Below are positions 28,535-37,924 of a stretch of DNA of 64,000 nt, piece by piece. The position numbers and the translations under genes are program-made. Each line of letters starts with the position of its first letter. Position 1 is the stretch's first letter. Below the pieces are notes generated by a model. It had not been told where the DNA came from, searched no databases, and was given only the letters and a program-made list of their open reading frames with translations. Origin of the DNA: an uncultured Clostridium sp. (GTDB lineage Bacteria; Bacillota; Clostridia; TANB77; CAG-508); the NCBI GenBank assembly GCA_947651825.1, contig CANTAQ010000002.1, positions 1 through 64,000 on the forward strand. Direction: 5' to 3'.

Positions 28535-29500
28535 TTATTTTTTATTAGCGTAAAGCTCATTCAAATTATCATACTTTCTTTGAGAATAATTATTATAATT
28601 AGTTTTTTTCTCTAGAGCTTTAATGTTTTTATTTTGTGCTTTAAATTCAGCTAAAAATGCCTCAATCTCGGCAACAGACTTCAGATTTCTATCATGCCAA
28701 TCAGAAAGCAATTTATCCAAATAATCAAAATTAGGATTAGCTTTAGAAGTAGTTTTCTTTAATGCAATATTAATAATATCTAAGCTATAATTATATTCTA
28801 AAATCCACTTTTCAATATAAGCTTCTTCAAATTGAGTAAGAGCAGTATATCGACCTAATTTTTTTGCTATAGATTTCTTTATTTTATTCATATTATCATA
28901 TCTTTGATAATAATTTTCTAAGTCATTGTAAGACTTAATTTTATTGTTAGCCCAACCATCAGCAACAGCTTGCACATAATTTTTGTGAAGAGCAGATTTA
29001 TTAAAACAATAGTCAAAAAGAGCAACCATAACTTGCTCATCAAATCCATACTTTTTAAACCATAAATCTATATTGCTATACCAAGAAGGGGACATGACAC
29101 CTTGAAAATACATATTATTAATACTTTCAATAGCTTTAGCTCTATATTGAGTCTTAGCATTTTCTTTAATAGCTTCTGGACTTAAAGTTAAATTAGGAGT
29201 ATAAGATTTATGAAGTTCAATTTCTTGAAGATTATTTAAAATATAGCCATTAGGTTTTTTAGTAATAACGCCATTTTCTTCCCAAAAAGCAAGTCCTGCT
29301 TGAATAAGATTAAAAGGAATATTTAATTTTTTTGATAAATCAGTTATTTTTATATCTTTATCATATTTAGATAAAAATAATAAACAAAGATATATTTTTA
29401 TAAAATCACCATTTGCAGATGATAAATATTCAGTAAAAAATATATCAGGAATTTCAGTATGCGAAAATAATATAGAATTATCTTTAGAATCAAGCTTCAT
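28535..29500 (-). CDS. DnaD-domain primosome protein
   Basis: 321 residues. The N-terminal winged-helix part is followed by two DnaD-type helical repeats with YxxxI-like ends (for example WFKKYGFDEQVMVALFDYC and WILEYNYSLDIINIAL). DnaD proteins remodel DNA and recruit DnaB/DnaI at origins. Adjacent to dnaI in one operon, the common Clostridial order. Confidence 0.87.
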   Translation of the reverse strand: MKLDSKDNSILFSHTEIPDIFFTEYLSSANGDFIKIYLCLLFLSKYDKDIKITDLSKKLNIPFNLIQAGLAFWEENGVITKKPNGYILNNLQEIELHKSYTPNLTLSPEAIKENAKTQYRAKAIESINNMYFQGVMSPSWYSNIDLWFKKYGFDEQVMVALFDYCFNKSALHKNYVQAVADGWANNKIKSYNDLENYYQRYDNMNKIKKSIAKKLGRYTALTQFEEAYIEKWILEYNYSLDIINIALKKTTSKANPNFDYLDKLLSDWHDRNLKSVAEIEAFLAEFKAQNKNIKALEKKTNYNNYSQRKYDNLNELYANKK

Positions 29501-29645
29501 TAAAATCTCTCCTTTTTTATAACATAAATTATATCATCTTAGACTAAATAAAACAATAACAGATAGATAGTTTTTTTAGAGAAAATATACTATATTATTA
29601 TATATAACTTGTTATTTAAAAATGAAAGTAAATTATATAATTATA

Positions 29646-29692
29646 AAAATCCCCCCAGTCACTGACTTCATAAAAGCAGCGACTGGGGGGAG
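29646..29692 (-). terminator. GC-rich terminator of foreign-looking cassette 1
   Basis: Stem CCCCCCAGTC/GACTGGGGGG, followed on the minus strand by ATTTTTATAA. It is far more GC-rich than other terminators of the region. Confidence 0.8.
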
Positions 29693-29696
29693 AGGC

Positions 29697-29915
29697 TTAT
29701 TCGGCTTTGAAAGCTTCAACTTTCTTGGTGTCAGGGAAGAATCTTTCCAAGTAGCGAACCCCACTCTTGAAGAGCAAGGTGGCAGAGACGTCATCCAGGA
29801 CATAATGCCCTGTAAAGAGTACTTCGTTTACATCAGCGCATTGAATACGCTGAATTTCGGCCTCTTGTATGCCAAGCGGCATTTGTTGGTCTAAGTGTTG
29901 CTGATGGAGAATCAT
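29697..29915 (-). CDS. 72-residue protein in a GC-rich cassette
   Basis: No family recognised. A soluble small protein with stretches such as NEVLFTGHYVLDDVSATLLF and a basic end PDTKKVEAFKAE. Codon use (CTC, GCC, GTC, CTT) is clearly richer in G/C than neighbouring genes, suggesting transfer, yet the promoter is AT-rich and host-like. GGAGGT sits 8 nt before ATG. It forms a complete unit with its own promoter and terminator, placed between dnaD and rpmG. It has no CGG codon. Two related-style cassettes occur near 40.5-41.4 kb. Confidence 0.65.
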   Translation of the reverse strand: MILHQQHLDQQMPLGIQEAEIQRIQCADVNEVLFTGHYVLDDVSATLLFKSGVRYLERFFPDTKKVEAFKAE

Positions 29916-29947
29916 AGTGAAAGACCTCCAAATAAAGATGTATATAT

Positions 29948-29976
29948 ATTATAACATGATTTAAGCTGCAAAGCAA
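29948..29976 (-). promoter_or_regulatory. Promoter of cassette 1
   Basis: On the minus strand: TTGCTT (29976-29971), 17 nt, TATAAT (29953-29948). Confidence 0.7.
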
Positions 29977-30094
29977 AAAGACAAGATAGCAAAGAAATCA
30001 ACACAATTAAAAAGTTGTTTTTTTAAAATTTCAGAAATCCTATACAAGAATGAAACATATAAACATAAAAATTCTAAAAAAATCCTAGAAATAC

Positions 30095-30123
30095 TTGACT
30101 TTTTAAATAAAATATGGTAAATT
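30095..30123 (+). promoter_or_regulatory. Promoter of rpmG-secE-nusG
   Basis: TTGACT (30095-30100), 17 nt, TAAATT (30118-30123). The start of the leader has a CTATGT/ACATAG hairpin around 30132-30157. Confidence 0.55.
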
Positions 30124-30210
30124 ATATAAGCTATGTTTCAAAAAAAGGAGACATAGCTTAAAAAAAACGCATCGTAAAACCCATAATACAAAGTTGGAGG
30201 TGGAGCTAAA

Positions 30211-30375
30211 ATGGCTGCAAAGGGACCAAGAGAAAATATAACATTAGAATGTACAGAATGTAAAAGAAGAAATTACATGACAAGTAAAAATAAGAGAAAC
30301 AATACAGAAAGATTAGAAGTTGCAAAATACTGCAAATTCTGTAAAAAGAGAACAACACATAAAGAAACAAAATAG
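30211..30375 (+). CDS. rpmG: 50S ribosomal protein L33
   Basis: 54 residues with two zinc CxxC pairs (CTEC and CKFC), the zinc-binding form of L33. GGAGGTGGAG precedes the ATG. It is the first gene of the secE-nusG run, the normal bacterial order. The length and [14 protein letters not shown] start are typical. Confidence 0.93.
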   Translation: MAAKGPRENITLECTECKRRNYMTSKNKRNNTERLEVAKYCKFCKKRTTHKETK

Positions 30376-30403
30376 GCAAAAGCTATTTTTAGGAGGAAAT
30401 AAA

Positions 30404-30784
30404 ATGGCTAATAAAGAAAAAGAACCAAAAAATAAAAAAAGATTTTTTAAAGATTTTAAAGCCGAATTAAAGAAAGTTATTTGGCCAACACCAAAACAAC
30501 TAGTAAATAATACAGCAGCTGTTGTTGTAATAGTAATAATCACAGCAGCAATCGTATTTGCTTTAGATTTTGCATTTGAAGCGCTTAATAAATATGGAAT
30601 AAATCCAATAAAATCAAAAGTCAGAGGGACGAATACAGTAGTAGAACAAAATATTGATGAGACTAATAATGCAGTAGAAAATGCAGAAGCAAATAATGAT
30701 GTTCAAAATGTAAATGGAACAGTTGTAGAAAATAATTCAGCAGAAAATTCAAATAATGAAGTAACAAATAATATGAATGAATAA
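30404..30784 (+). CDS. secE: Preprotein translocase subunit SecE
   Basis: 126 residues. The core has the amphipathic FFKDFKAELKKVIWPTPKQL followed by one membrane helix (about residues 46-66). Unusually, an Asn/Glu-rich low-complexity tail of about 50 residues follows, absent in minimal SecE. SecE clamps SecY in the translocon. ATG 30404 follows AGGAGG. Confidence 0.92.
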   Translation: MANKEKEPKNKKRFFKDFKAELKKVIWPTPKQLVNNTAAVVVIVIITAAIVFALDFAFEALNKYGINPIKSKVRGTNTVVEQNIDETNNAVENAEANNDVQNVNGTVVENNSAENSNNEVTNNMNE

Positions 30785-30807
30785 AAATGTTTAGGGAGGA
30801 CATATAA

Positions 30808-31341
30808 ATGTCTCAAGTACAAGAAAATTTAACTCCAAGATGGTATGTAGTACATACTTATTCAGGCTATGAAAACAAAGTAAAAACAGACTTAGAAAAG
30901 ACGATAAAAAATAGAGAGCTTGAAGATTTCTTTTTCGACATTGTTGTTCCAATGGAAGAACAAATAGAAATTAAAGATGGAAAAAGAAAAGCAAACTTAA
31001 AGAAAGTCTTTCCTGGATATGTTTTGATAAAAATGATAGTAACTGAAGAATCTTGGTATATAGTGAGAAATACTAGAGGAGTTACAGGTTTTGTAGGTTC
31101 AGGAACAGATCCAATACCATTAACAGATGAAGAAATAAGAAGCATGGGATTTGAAACAGCAAATGTTAATGTTGATTATGATGTTGATGAATCTGTAAGA
31201 ATATTAAACGGACCATTATCAGGATTTATAGGAACTGTACAAGAAATTAACAAAAATAAAGGAAAAGTTAAAGTGTTAGTTTCTATGTTTGGAAGAGAAA
31301 CACCTGTAGAATTGGAGTTTTCTCAAGTTGAAAAATTATAA
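30808..31341 (+). CDS. nusG: Transcription termination/antitermination protein NusG
   Basis: 177 residues: NGN domain (PRWYVVHTYSGYENKVKTDL, FPGYVLIKM) then a KOW domain (VRILNGPLSGFIGTVQEIN). It binds RNA polymerase and couples it to the ribosome. It follows secE closely and precedes the rplK leader. Confidence 0.95.
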   Translation: MSQVQENLTPRWYVVHTYSGYENKVKTDLEKTIKNRELEDFFFDIVVPMEEQIEIKDGKRKANLKKVFPGYVLIKMIVTEESWYIVRNTRGVTGFVGSGTDPIPLTDEEIRSMGFETANVNVDYDVDESVRILNGPLSGFIGTVQEINKNKGKVKVLVSMFGRETPVELEFSQVEKL

Positions 31342-31412
31342 GGAAAAGTGAATATTGTTTAGAATGTTTTGAGTTCTAACTTTTATAAGAAATTTTTCTT
31401 ACATAATAAAAA

Positions 31413-31430
31413 GGGTTGTGACCAACACAA
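31413..31430 (+). promoter_or_regulatory. Leader motif upstream of rplK
   Basis: GGGTTGTGACCAACACAA forms a TTGTG/CACAA hairpin with a 5-nt loop. A near-identical copy stands before rplL (33344-33361), with one base change in the loop. Confidence 0.5.
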
Positions 31431-31470
31431 AATATAATATAAAGAATAAAATTGAAAGGAAGTCTTTAAA

Positions 31471-31899
31471 ATGGCAGAAAAAGAAATTTCAAATATAATA
31501 AAATTACAAATTGAAGCTGGAAAAGCAACACCAGCACCTCCAGTAGGACCAGCATTAGGTTCAAGTGGTGTAAATATTATGCAATTTGTTAAAGAATTTA
31601 ATGATAAAACAGCAAATCAACCAGGTATGATAATACCAGTAGTTATAACAGTATATGCAGACAAATCATTTACTTTTATAACAAAAGTACCACCAGTAGC
31701 TGTGTTAATTAAAAAAGCAATAAAATTAGAAAAGGGTTCAGGAAAACCTAATAAAGATAAAGTTGCAACAATTACAAAGGAGCAAGTAAAAGCTATAGCA
31801 GAACAAAAAATGGAAGACTTAAATGCTGGAACAGTAGAAGCTGCAATGAAAATGGTAGCAGGAACAGCACGTTCTATGGGTGTAGTTGTACAAGACTAA
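31471..31899 (+). CDS. rplK: 50S ribosomal protein L11
   Basis: 142 residues with the conserved N-terminus [22 protein letters not shown] and the C-terminal RNA-binding [10 protein letters not shown]11 forms the GTPase-associated centre with L10/L12. First gene of the L11-L1-L10-L12 cluster. Confidence 0.96.
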   Translation: MAEKEISNIIKLQIEAGKATPAPPVGPALGSSGVNIMQFVKEFNDKTANQPGMIIPVVITVYADKSFTFITKVPPVAVLIKKAIKLEKGSGKPNKDKVATITKEQVKAIAEQKMEDLNAGTVEAAMKMVAGTARSMGVVVQD

Positions 31900-31990
31900 T
31901 TTTAAGGTTATTACACTAGCAATAGTGAATGACGATATATATTGGGAGAGTGTAAATATATGCATTCGTTAAAACCAAAAGGAGGATAAT

Positions 31991-32668
31991 ATGAAAAGAG
32001 GAAAAACATATCTAGAAAGTGAAAAACTTATAGATAAAACAAAATCTTATGATGCAAAAGAAGCATTAGAAACATTTACAAAAATGCCAAAAAGAAAATT
32101 TGATGAAACTTTAGAATTACATGTTAAATTAGGTGTAGATTCTAAACAAGCAGATCAACAAGTAAGAGGAACAGTAGTTCTTCCAAATGGTACAGGTAAA
32201 ACTCAAAGAGTTTTAGTATTTGCAAAAGGCGATAAAGCTAAAGAAGCTGAAGCAGCAGGGGCTGATTTTGTTGGAGCAGAAGAATTAGTACCAAAAATAG
32301 AAAAAGAGAATTGGTTTGAATATGATGTAATCGTAGCAACACCAGATATGATGGGAATAATTGGTAGATTAGGAAAAGTATTAGGACCTAAAGGATTAAT
32401 GCCAAATCCAAAATCAGGAACAGTTACAATGGATGTAACAAAAGCAATAAATGAAATTAAATCAGGAAAAGTAGAGTATAGATTAGACAAATCTAATATA
32501 ATTCACTTAGGATTTGGAAAAGTTTCTTTTGGAGCAGAAAAATTATTACAAAACTATGAAACAGTTATGGAAGCTATAGTAAAAGCAAAACCAGCAGCAG
32601 CTAAAGGTCAATATATAAAAAGTATAGCAATATCAACAACAATGGGACCAAGCATATATGTAAATTAA
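31991..32668 (+). CDS. rplA: 50S ribosomal protein L1
   Basis: 225 residues with the two-domain L1 pattern: [18 protein letters not shown], then [21 protein letters not shown]. It forms the mobile L1 stalk and often represses its own operon. A GGAGG site precedes ATG. Confidence 0.96.
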   Translation: MKRGKTYLESEKLIDKTKSYDAKEALETFTKMPKRKFDETLELHVKLGVDSKQADQQVRGTVVLPNGTGKTQRVLVFAKGDKAKEAEAAGADFVGAEELVPKIEKENWFEYDVIVATPDMMGIIGRLGKVLGPKGLMPNPKSGTVTMDVTKAINEIKSGKVEYRLDKSNIIHLGFGKVSFGAEKLLQNYETVMEAIVKAKPAAAKGQYIKSIAISTTMGPSIYVN

Positions 32669-32676
32669 TAAAAATA

Positions 32677-32779
32677 AGCCAAAGACAGTAGGCAAAACAT
32701 AAGACCTACCGAGGTGAAAAAGAGATAGAAAACTCTTGTAATCGCCTCGCTTTGGCAATTACAAGAGTTTTTAATTTTA
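32677..32779 (+). promoter_or_regulatory. L10 leader with transcription attenuator
   Basis: Pairings GCCAAAG/CTTTGGC (32678-32684 with 32750-32756), GTAGG/CCTAC and GAGGTG/CGCCTC make the protein-binding fold. A competing terminator has arms AACTCTTGTAAT (32731-32742) and ATTACAAGAGTT (32758-32769) with a T tail. The 3' halves of the first fold lie in the terminator loop, so the two compete. This is the known Firmicute L10 (rplJ) leader design. Confidence 0.8.
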
Positions 32780-32819
32780 AAAATATATTTATAAAAAACG
32801 AAGGAGGCGAAAAACAAAA

Positions 32820-33320
32820 ATGGCAAGTCAAAACAGTATAAAACAAAAAGAAAAAGAAGTAGCAGAATTAGCTGAAAAAATAAAAAAGGCAAATGTTGTA
32901 CTTCTAACAGACTACAAAGGAATTAATGTTGCTGATGTTACAACTTTAAGAGCAAAACTAAGAAATGTAAACACAGAATACAAAGTTATAAAAAATAACA
33001 TAACAAGAAGAGCATTACAAGCTTGTGGAATCGAAGGACTAGATGAATATTTAGAAGGAACAACAGCATTAATTATTGGGTATGAAGATTATTTAGAACC
33101 ATCTAAAATAATTTATGAATACACAAAAAATAATGATTTCTATAAAATTAAAACAGGAATTATAGAAGGAAAAGTAGTATCAGCAGATGAAGTAATAACA
33201 CTAGCAAAACTACCATCAAGAGAGACTTTAATAGCTCAACTTGCTGGAGCATTACTTGGAAATATTTCAAAACTTGCAGTTGCATTAGACCAAGTAGCAA
33301 AACAAAAAGAAAATGCTTAA
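32820..33320 (+). CDS. rplJ: 50S ribosomal protein L10
   Basis: 166 residues. N-terminal rRNA-binding part (VVLLTDYKGINVADVTTLR, NTEYKVIKNNITRRAL) and the C-terminal helix that holds L7/L12 dimers. Preceded by its autoregulatory leader and GGAGG. Confidence 0.95.
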   Translation: MASQNSIKQKEKEVAELAEKIKKANVVLLTDYKGINVADVTTLRAKLRNVNTEYKVIKNNITRRALQACGIEGLDEYLEGTTALIIGYEDYLEPSKIIYEYTKNNDFYKIKTGIIEGKVVSADEVITLAKLPSRETLIAQLAGALLGNISKLAVALDQVAKQKENA

Positions 33321-33343
33321 AGATAGCATAAATTAAAAAATTA

Positions 33344-33361
33344 GGGTTGTGACCGACACAA
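33344..33361 (+). promoter_or_regulatory. Leader motif upstream of rplL
   Basis: GGGTTGTGACCGACACAA, the same hairpin as before rplK (31413-31430). Confidence 0.5.
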
Positions 33362-33393
33362 AAATAAAATAATTTAAAAGGAGAGATTTAAAA

Positions 33394-33765
33394 ATGGCAG
33401 ACATTGCAAAATTATTAGAAGAAATAGATAGCTTAACAGTTATCGAATTATCAGAATTAGTAAAAGGAATAGAAGAAAAATATGGAGTATCAGCAGCAGC
33501 AGTAGCAGCACCAGCAGCAGGTGGAGCAGTAGCAGGAGCAGCAGCTGAAGAAAAATCATCATTCAATGTAATATTAAAAGAAGCAGGAGCTAACAAAATA
33601 TCAGTTATAAAAGTTGTTAGAGACGCTACAGGATTAGGATTAAAAGAAGCTAAAGATTTAGTTGATGGAGCTCCAAAAACAGTTAAAGAAGGAGTATCTA
33701 AAGACGATGCTGAAGCTATGAAAGCAAAATTTGAAGAAGCTGGAGCAACAGTAGAATTAGCATAA
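33394..33765 (+). CDS. rplL: 50S ribosomal protein L7/L12
   Basis: 123 residues: N-terminal dimer domain, Ala/Gly-rich hinge ([17 protein letters not shown]) and the C-terminal factor-binding domain ([20 protein letters not shown]). Recruits translation GTPases. Confidence 0.96.
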   Translation: MADIAKLLEEIDSLTVIELSELVKGIEEKYGVSAAAVAAPAAGGAVAGAAAEEKSSFNVILKEAGANKISVIKVVRDATGLGLKEAKDLVDGAPKTVKEGVSKDDAEAMKAKFEEAGATVELA

Positions 33766-33831
33766 TAGTTTCTAAAATAAGAACATAAAAATAAATAAAA
33801 ACATACAATTTACCAAAAGGAAGTGAATTGT

Positions 33832-34647
33832 ATGTTATTTTTTTCTAAAATGGAAGCTACAGGAAATGACTTTATAATTATAGATACAATAGATAATAAT
33901 TTTTTGTATGACATAAAATTATTATCTAAGTATTTATGTGATAGAAACATGGGAGTAGGAGCAGATGGAGTAATTTTTTTATACAAAAGCAAAAAAGCAG
34001 ATTTTAAAATGAAAATAATAAATAAAGATGGAACAGAAGCTGAAATGTGTGGAAATGGAATTAGATGTTTATCAAAGTATATATATGAAAAATATTTAAA
34101 TGGCATGAAAATATTTAATATAGAAACTTTGGCAGGAGTGAAAACAGTAGAAATTCTAAATAGTGGAAAAGAAGTAAAAGTTGATATGGGTAAACCGATT
34201 TTTTCTTATAAAGAAATACCTGTTTTTTATGAACAAAATAAAAGTATAAATATAGAATTCGAAAATGATACTTATGAATTTTTTCCAATTTCAATGGGAA
34301 ATCCACATGTAATATGTTTTAAAGATGATATCGAACAAATTAAGATAGATAGAATAGGAAATTTAATAGAAAATTATAAATATTTTCCAAATAAAACAAA
34401 TGTAGAATTTGCACAAATAATCGATAGAAATAACATAAAATTAAGAGTATGGGAAAGAGGGGTAGGCGAAACATTAAGTTGTGGAACAGGGACAACGGCA
34501 ACTGCAATTATGGCAAATAAGAAAAAATTTACAGGTAATGAAGTAGATATAGAAGTAAAAGGTGGAAAATTAAAAGTAATATTTAATGAAAAAGCATATT
34601 TAATTGGATCGGCAAGAAAGGTTTTTGAAGGAAATTTAGATATATAA
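33832..34647 (+). CDS. dapF: Diaminopimelate epimerase
   Basis: 271 residues. Converts LL- to meso-diaminopimelate for wall and lysine synthesis. Both catalytic cysteines are present (EMCGNGIRC and LSCGTGTTATA). The start at 33832 is 7 nt after AGGAAG; the in-frame codon at 33823 overlaps the ribosome site. With dapL (36.5 kb) and murE nearby this forms a DAP-wall cluster. Confidence 0.94.
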   Translation: MLFFSKMEATGNDFIIIDTIDNNFLYDIKLLSKYLCDRNMGVGADGVIFLYKSKKADFKMKIINKDGTEAEMCGNGIRCLSKYIYEKYLNGMKIFNIETLAGVKTVEILNSGKEVKVDMGKPIFSYKEIPVFYEQNKSINIEFENDTYEFFPISMGNPHVICFKDDIEQIKIDRIGNLIENYKYFPNKTNVEFAQIIDRNNIKLRVWERGVGETLSCGTGTTATAIMANKKKFTGNEVDIEVKGGKLKVIFNEKAYLIGSARKVFEGNLDI

Positions 34648-34684
34648 ATCTTGCAGTTTGATAGGATAATACATTTTTTAAAGT

Positions 34685-34712
34685 CCGCCAAATCTCATTG
34701 CAGGTTTGGCGG
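34685..34712. repeat. Palindromic element between dapF and murE, copy 2
   Basis: Stem CCGCCAAATCT/AGGTTTGGCGG with a 6-nt loop, then TTTCAAAAGTAAA. Related to the element at 26774. It probably also serves as terminator for the convergent genes. Confidence 0.5.
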
Positions 34713-34760
34713 TTTCAAAAGTAAATTACTTTATAAAATTGCAATTTAAAGATGATACAA

Positions 34761-36275
34761 TTAATCAATATTACTTATTGGTGTTCTTTCTCCAGATGCA
34801 ATCATTTCATCTATTATTTTAGCAATAACTTGTCTTTCATCATAAGGGTATTTTACACCATTTTTCTCTAAATATAAATCGTGTCCCAAACCAGGAATAA
34901 CAATTATATCACCAGGTTTTGCTATAGAAATTGCATACCTAATTCCTTCTGTTCTATCAACAATAATTTTATAAGGTTTTCCTGTTGGAATTATTCCGAC
35001 TTCAATTTCTTTTAAAATCTTTAATGGATCTTCAGTACGAACCTGGTCAGACATTAGTACAGTATAGTCTGCAAGTCTACCAGAAATTTCTCCCATAACA
35101 GGTCTCTTGGCAGCGTCTCTATCTCCACCAACGCCCCATGCACAAATAACTCTGCCATTAGCATAAGAATTAACAGCAGTTAAAATACTTTCTAAACTAG
35201 ATGGAGTATGAGCATAATCTATCATAATAGTAAGTCCAAGCTTATTGGGAACAAGCTCACTTCTTCCAAGAACACGCAAATCTTTTAAAGCACTACGTAT
35301 TTCATCAGCTGTAACTCCAAAATATGAGGCAGCAGAAATAGCACCAGCAGCATTGTAAACACTAAATTTTCCAGGGATACGAGCCTCAATTCGTTCTTCA
35401 TTTCCATTATATAAAATAGAGAAGTCTATATATGAATCTGTTATTACCATATTATCAGGATTTATTTTAAAATCTGAATTTTCACTCACTCCAAAAGTTT
35501 TTAAATCTTTATTAGGTAATATTTTAGATATTTTTTTAACAACTTCATCATCATTATTAATTACACCATACTTAGAAAGTTTAATAAGTTCTAATTTGCA
35601 ATTAAAATAATCTTCCATACTAGGATGTTCTTTAGGACTAATGTGATCTTCTGAAAGATTTGTAAACACTCCTAAATCAAAATCACAACCAGTAACTCTA
35701 TCTAATTTCATTGCCTGAGAAGAAACTTCAATAATTACAACATCAACATTTTTTTGAACCATTAGAGCTAAATTTTTTTGAATTTCTATACTTTCAGGAG
35801 TTGTTCTATCTGTATCTTCTATTTTTTCACCATTTATATAGATTGCGATGCTTCCTATTAAACCTACATTTAAACCGTGTTGTTCTAAAATGGATTTAAT
35901 CATAAAAGTAGTAGTAGTTTTTCCCTTTGTTCCTGTAACGCCAATAAGCTTTATTTTTTGAGAAGGATTATCATAAAAGGTACATGCTGTTATTGCCAAA
36001 GCTTTTCGAGTATTTGATACAGAAATAACAGGGATATTAAACTTAGAATACATTTCTGCTACATTTACATTAGGTTCAACAATAATAGCAATTGCACCCT
36101 TTTCTATAGCACTAGGTATAAAATCTATTCCATTTTTTGAAAAACCATCAATGGCTATAAAAAGGCCTCCTTGTTTGATTTTTCTAGAGTCTGAATGTAT
36201 ATTGGTTATATCTAAATCTAGATTTCCAACTGATTTTTTTACTTCAACTCTTGATAAAAGTTTACTAAGTAACAT
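34761..36275 (-). CDS. murE: UDP-MurNAc-tripeptide synthetase MurE
   Basis: 504-residue Mur ligase adding the third peptide residue. The P-loop is GVTGTKGKTTTTFMI and DYAHTPSSLESIL is conserved. In place of the DNPR motif of meso-DAP-adding enzymes this protein reads SDQVRTEDP, keeping the Arg but not Asn-Pro; with dapF and dapL adjacent, meso-DAP remains the likely substrate. Convergent with dapF, divergent from dapL. Confidence 0.9.
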   Translation of the reverse strand: MLLSKLLSRVEVKKSVGNLDLDITNIHSDSRKIKQGGLFIAIDGFSKNGIDFIPSAIEKGAIAIIVEPNVNVAEMYSKFNIPVISVSNTRKALAITACTFYDNPSQKIKLIGVTGTKGKTTTTFMIKSILEQHGLNVGLIGSIAIYINGEKIEDTDRTTPESIEIQKNLALMVQKNVDVVIIEVSSQAMKLDRVTGCDFDLGVFTNLSEDHISPKEHPSMEDYFNCKLELIKLSKYGVINNDDEVVKKISKILPNKDLKTFGVSENSDFKINPDNMVITDSYIDFSILYNGNEERIEARIPGKFSVYNAAGAISAASYFGVTADEIRSALKDLRVLGRSELVPNKLGLTIMIDYAHTPSSLESILTAVNSYANGRVICAWGVGGDRDAAKRPVMGEISGRLADYTVLMSDQVRTEDPLKILKEIEVGIIPTGKPYKIIVDRTEGIRYAISIAKPGDIIVIPGLGHDLYLEKNGVKYPYDERQVIAKIIDEMIASGERTPISNID

Positions 36276-36472
36276 TTTACATCACTCCAATCAAAATATT
36301 ACATTTGAAAAAATTATATAACGGTTTGTCAGATTTGTAAATAAATAAAGGAAAAAAACTAAAAGAAGTCATTAAACTTGAAAAAAAAGGGAAAAAATGA
36401 TATAAATAATAAGATTAAAAGAATAATAATTTGTTCATTTATCGAATAAAAATAATAGCATGGAGGATTATT

Positions 36473-37708
36473 ATGCTAAAAATAAACGAAAATTTTTTAA
36501 AACTACAAGATAGTTACTTGTTTGTCACAATAACAAACAAGGTGAAGGAGTATCAAGAAAAAAATCCAGAAAAGGAGATAATAAAATTAGGAATAGGAGA
36601 TATAACAAGACCAATACCAAAAGCTATTGCAGATGCAATGAAAAAAGCAGTAGATGAAATGTTAGATAGCAAAACTTTTAGAGGATATGGACCAGAGGTT
36701 GGGTATGATTTTTTAAAAGAAAAAATCATAGAAAAAGATTATAAAAAAAGAGGAATAAATTTTGAAAATTATGAAGTCTTTATATCAGATGGAATAGGAA
36801 CAGATATAGGAAATATAGTGGATATATTTGATGAAGAAAATACTGTTGCAATAACAGATCCAGTATATCCAGCATATTTAGATACAAACGTAATGTCAGG
36901 GAGAAGCGGAATTTTTGAAAATGGAAAATATACAAAAATCAAATATTTGGTAGTAAATGCAGAGAACAATTTTATTCCAGAATTACCAAAAGAAAAGATA
37001 GATATGATATATTTTTGTTTTCCAAATAACCCAACAGGAACAGTTATATCAAAAGAAGAACTAGCAAAGTGGGTAAAATATGCAAGAGAAAATAAAGCAG
37101 TAATACTTTATGATGCAGCATATGAAAGCTATATACAAGATGAAAATGTTCCGCATAGTATATATGAAATAGAAGGAGCAAAAGAAGTAGCTATAGAGTT
37201 TAAAAGTTATTCGAAATCAGCTGGATTTACAGGAATAAGATGTGGCTATACTGTTGTACCAAAAGAACTTCTAGGATATACAAAAAAAGGAGAAGAAGTA
37301 GAAGTAAATAAATTATGGAATAGAAGACAAAGTACAAAATCAAATGGTGTATCATATATAACACAAAGAGGAGCAGAGGCAGTTTATACAGAAGAAGCAC
37401 AAAAAGAAATTGCAGAAAATATAAAATACTATATGAATAATGTAAAAACAATAAAAGATGGTTTGAACGAAATCGGATTTGAGACATATGGGGGAGAAAA
37501 TGCACCATATGTATGGATGAAGGCACCAAATGGAATGAAGTCATGGGAATTCTTTGATGAATTATTAGAAAAAGTAGGAGTAGTAGGAACTCCTGGAGTT
37601 GGATTTGGACCAAGTGGAGAAGGCTATTTTAGATTGACAGGATTTGGAACAAAAGAGAATACTGAAAAAGCAGTGCAAAAAATAAAAGAGTATTATAAGC
37701 ATATATAA
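36473..37708 (+). CDS. dapL: LL-diaminopimelate aminotransferase
   Basis: 411 residues, class I PLP aminotransferase making LL-DAP directly from tetrahydrodipicolinate. The PLP lysine is in FKSYSKSAGFTGIRCGY, and IGDITRPIPKAIADAM plus RGYGPEVGYDFL mark DapL. ATG 36473 follows GGAGG. It supplies the substrate of dapF. Confidence 0.92.
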   Translation: MLKINENFLKLQDSYLFVTITNKVKEYQEKNPEKEIIKLGIGDITRPIPKAIADAMKKAVDEMLDSKTFRGYGPEVGYDFLKEKIIEKDYKKRGINFENYEVFISDGIGTDIGNIVDIFDEENTVAITDPVYPAYLDTNVMSGRSGIFENGKYTKIKYLVVNAENNFIPELPKEKIDMIYFCFPNNPTGTVISKEELAKWVKYARENKAVILYDAAYESYIQDENVPHSIYEIEGAKEVAIEFKSYSKSAGFTGIRCGYTVVPKELLGYTKKGEEVEVNKLWNRRQSTKSNGVSYITQRGAEAVYTEEAQKEIAENIKYYMNNVKTIKDGLNEIGFETYGGENAPYVWMKAPNGMKSWEFFDELLEKVGVVGTPGVGFGPSGEGYFRLTGFGTKENTEKAVQKIKEYYKHI

Positions 37709-37710
37709 TA

Positions 37711-37746
37711 AAAAAGCTATGTGGAAATATTTCCATGTAGCTTTTT
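37711..37746 (+). terminator. Terminator after dapL
   Basis: Stem AAAAAGCTA...TGGAAA / TTTCCA...TAGCTTTTT with an internal bulge and a T run. Confidence 0.78.
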
Positions 37747-37924
37747 ATATAATATATATGAAAATATGTTTTATAAGAGAATTTTATAACTAATTTAGCA
37801 AAAACACTATATTATTACAGATAAATTATTGTTAAATATTGTCAAGTTGTGATATAATAAATAAGTATGGTTATTTTTAACGTATAATAAAAAATACTAT
37901 ATAAATGTCAAGGAGGGGAAAAAA

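Noticed and set aside
29622..29894. Plus-strand 90-codon frame across cassette 1
   Set aside because: It runs through the terminator hairpin and lacks a ribosome site; it is a shadow of the minus-strand gene.
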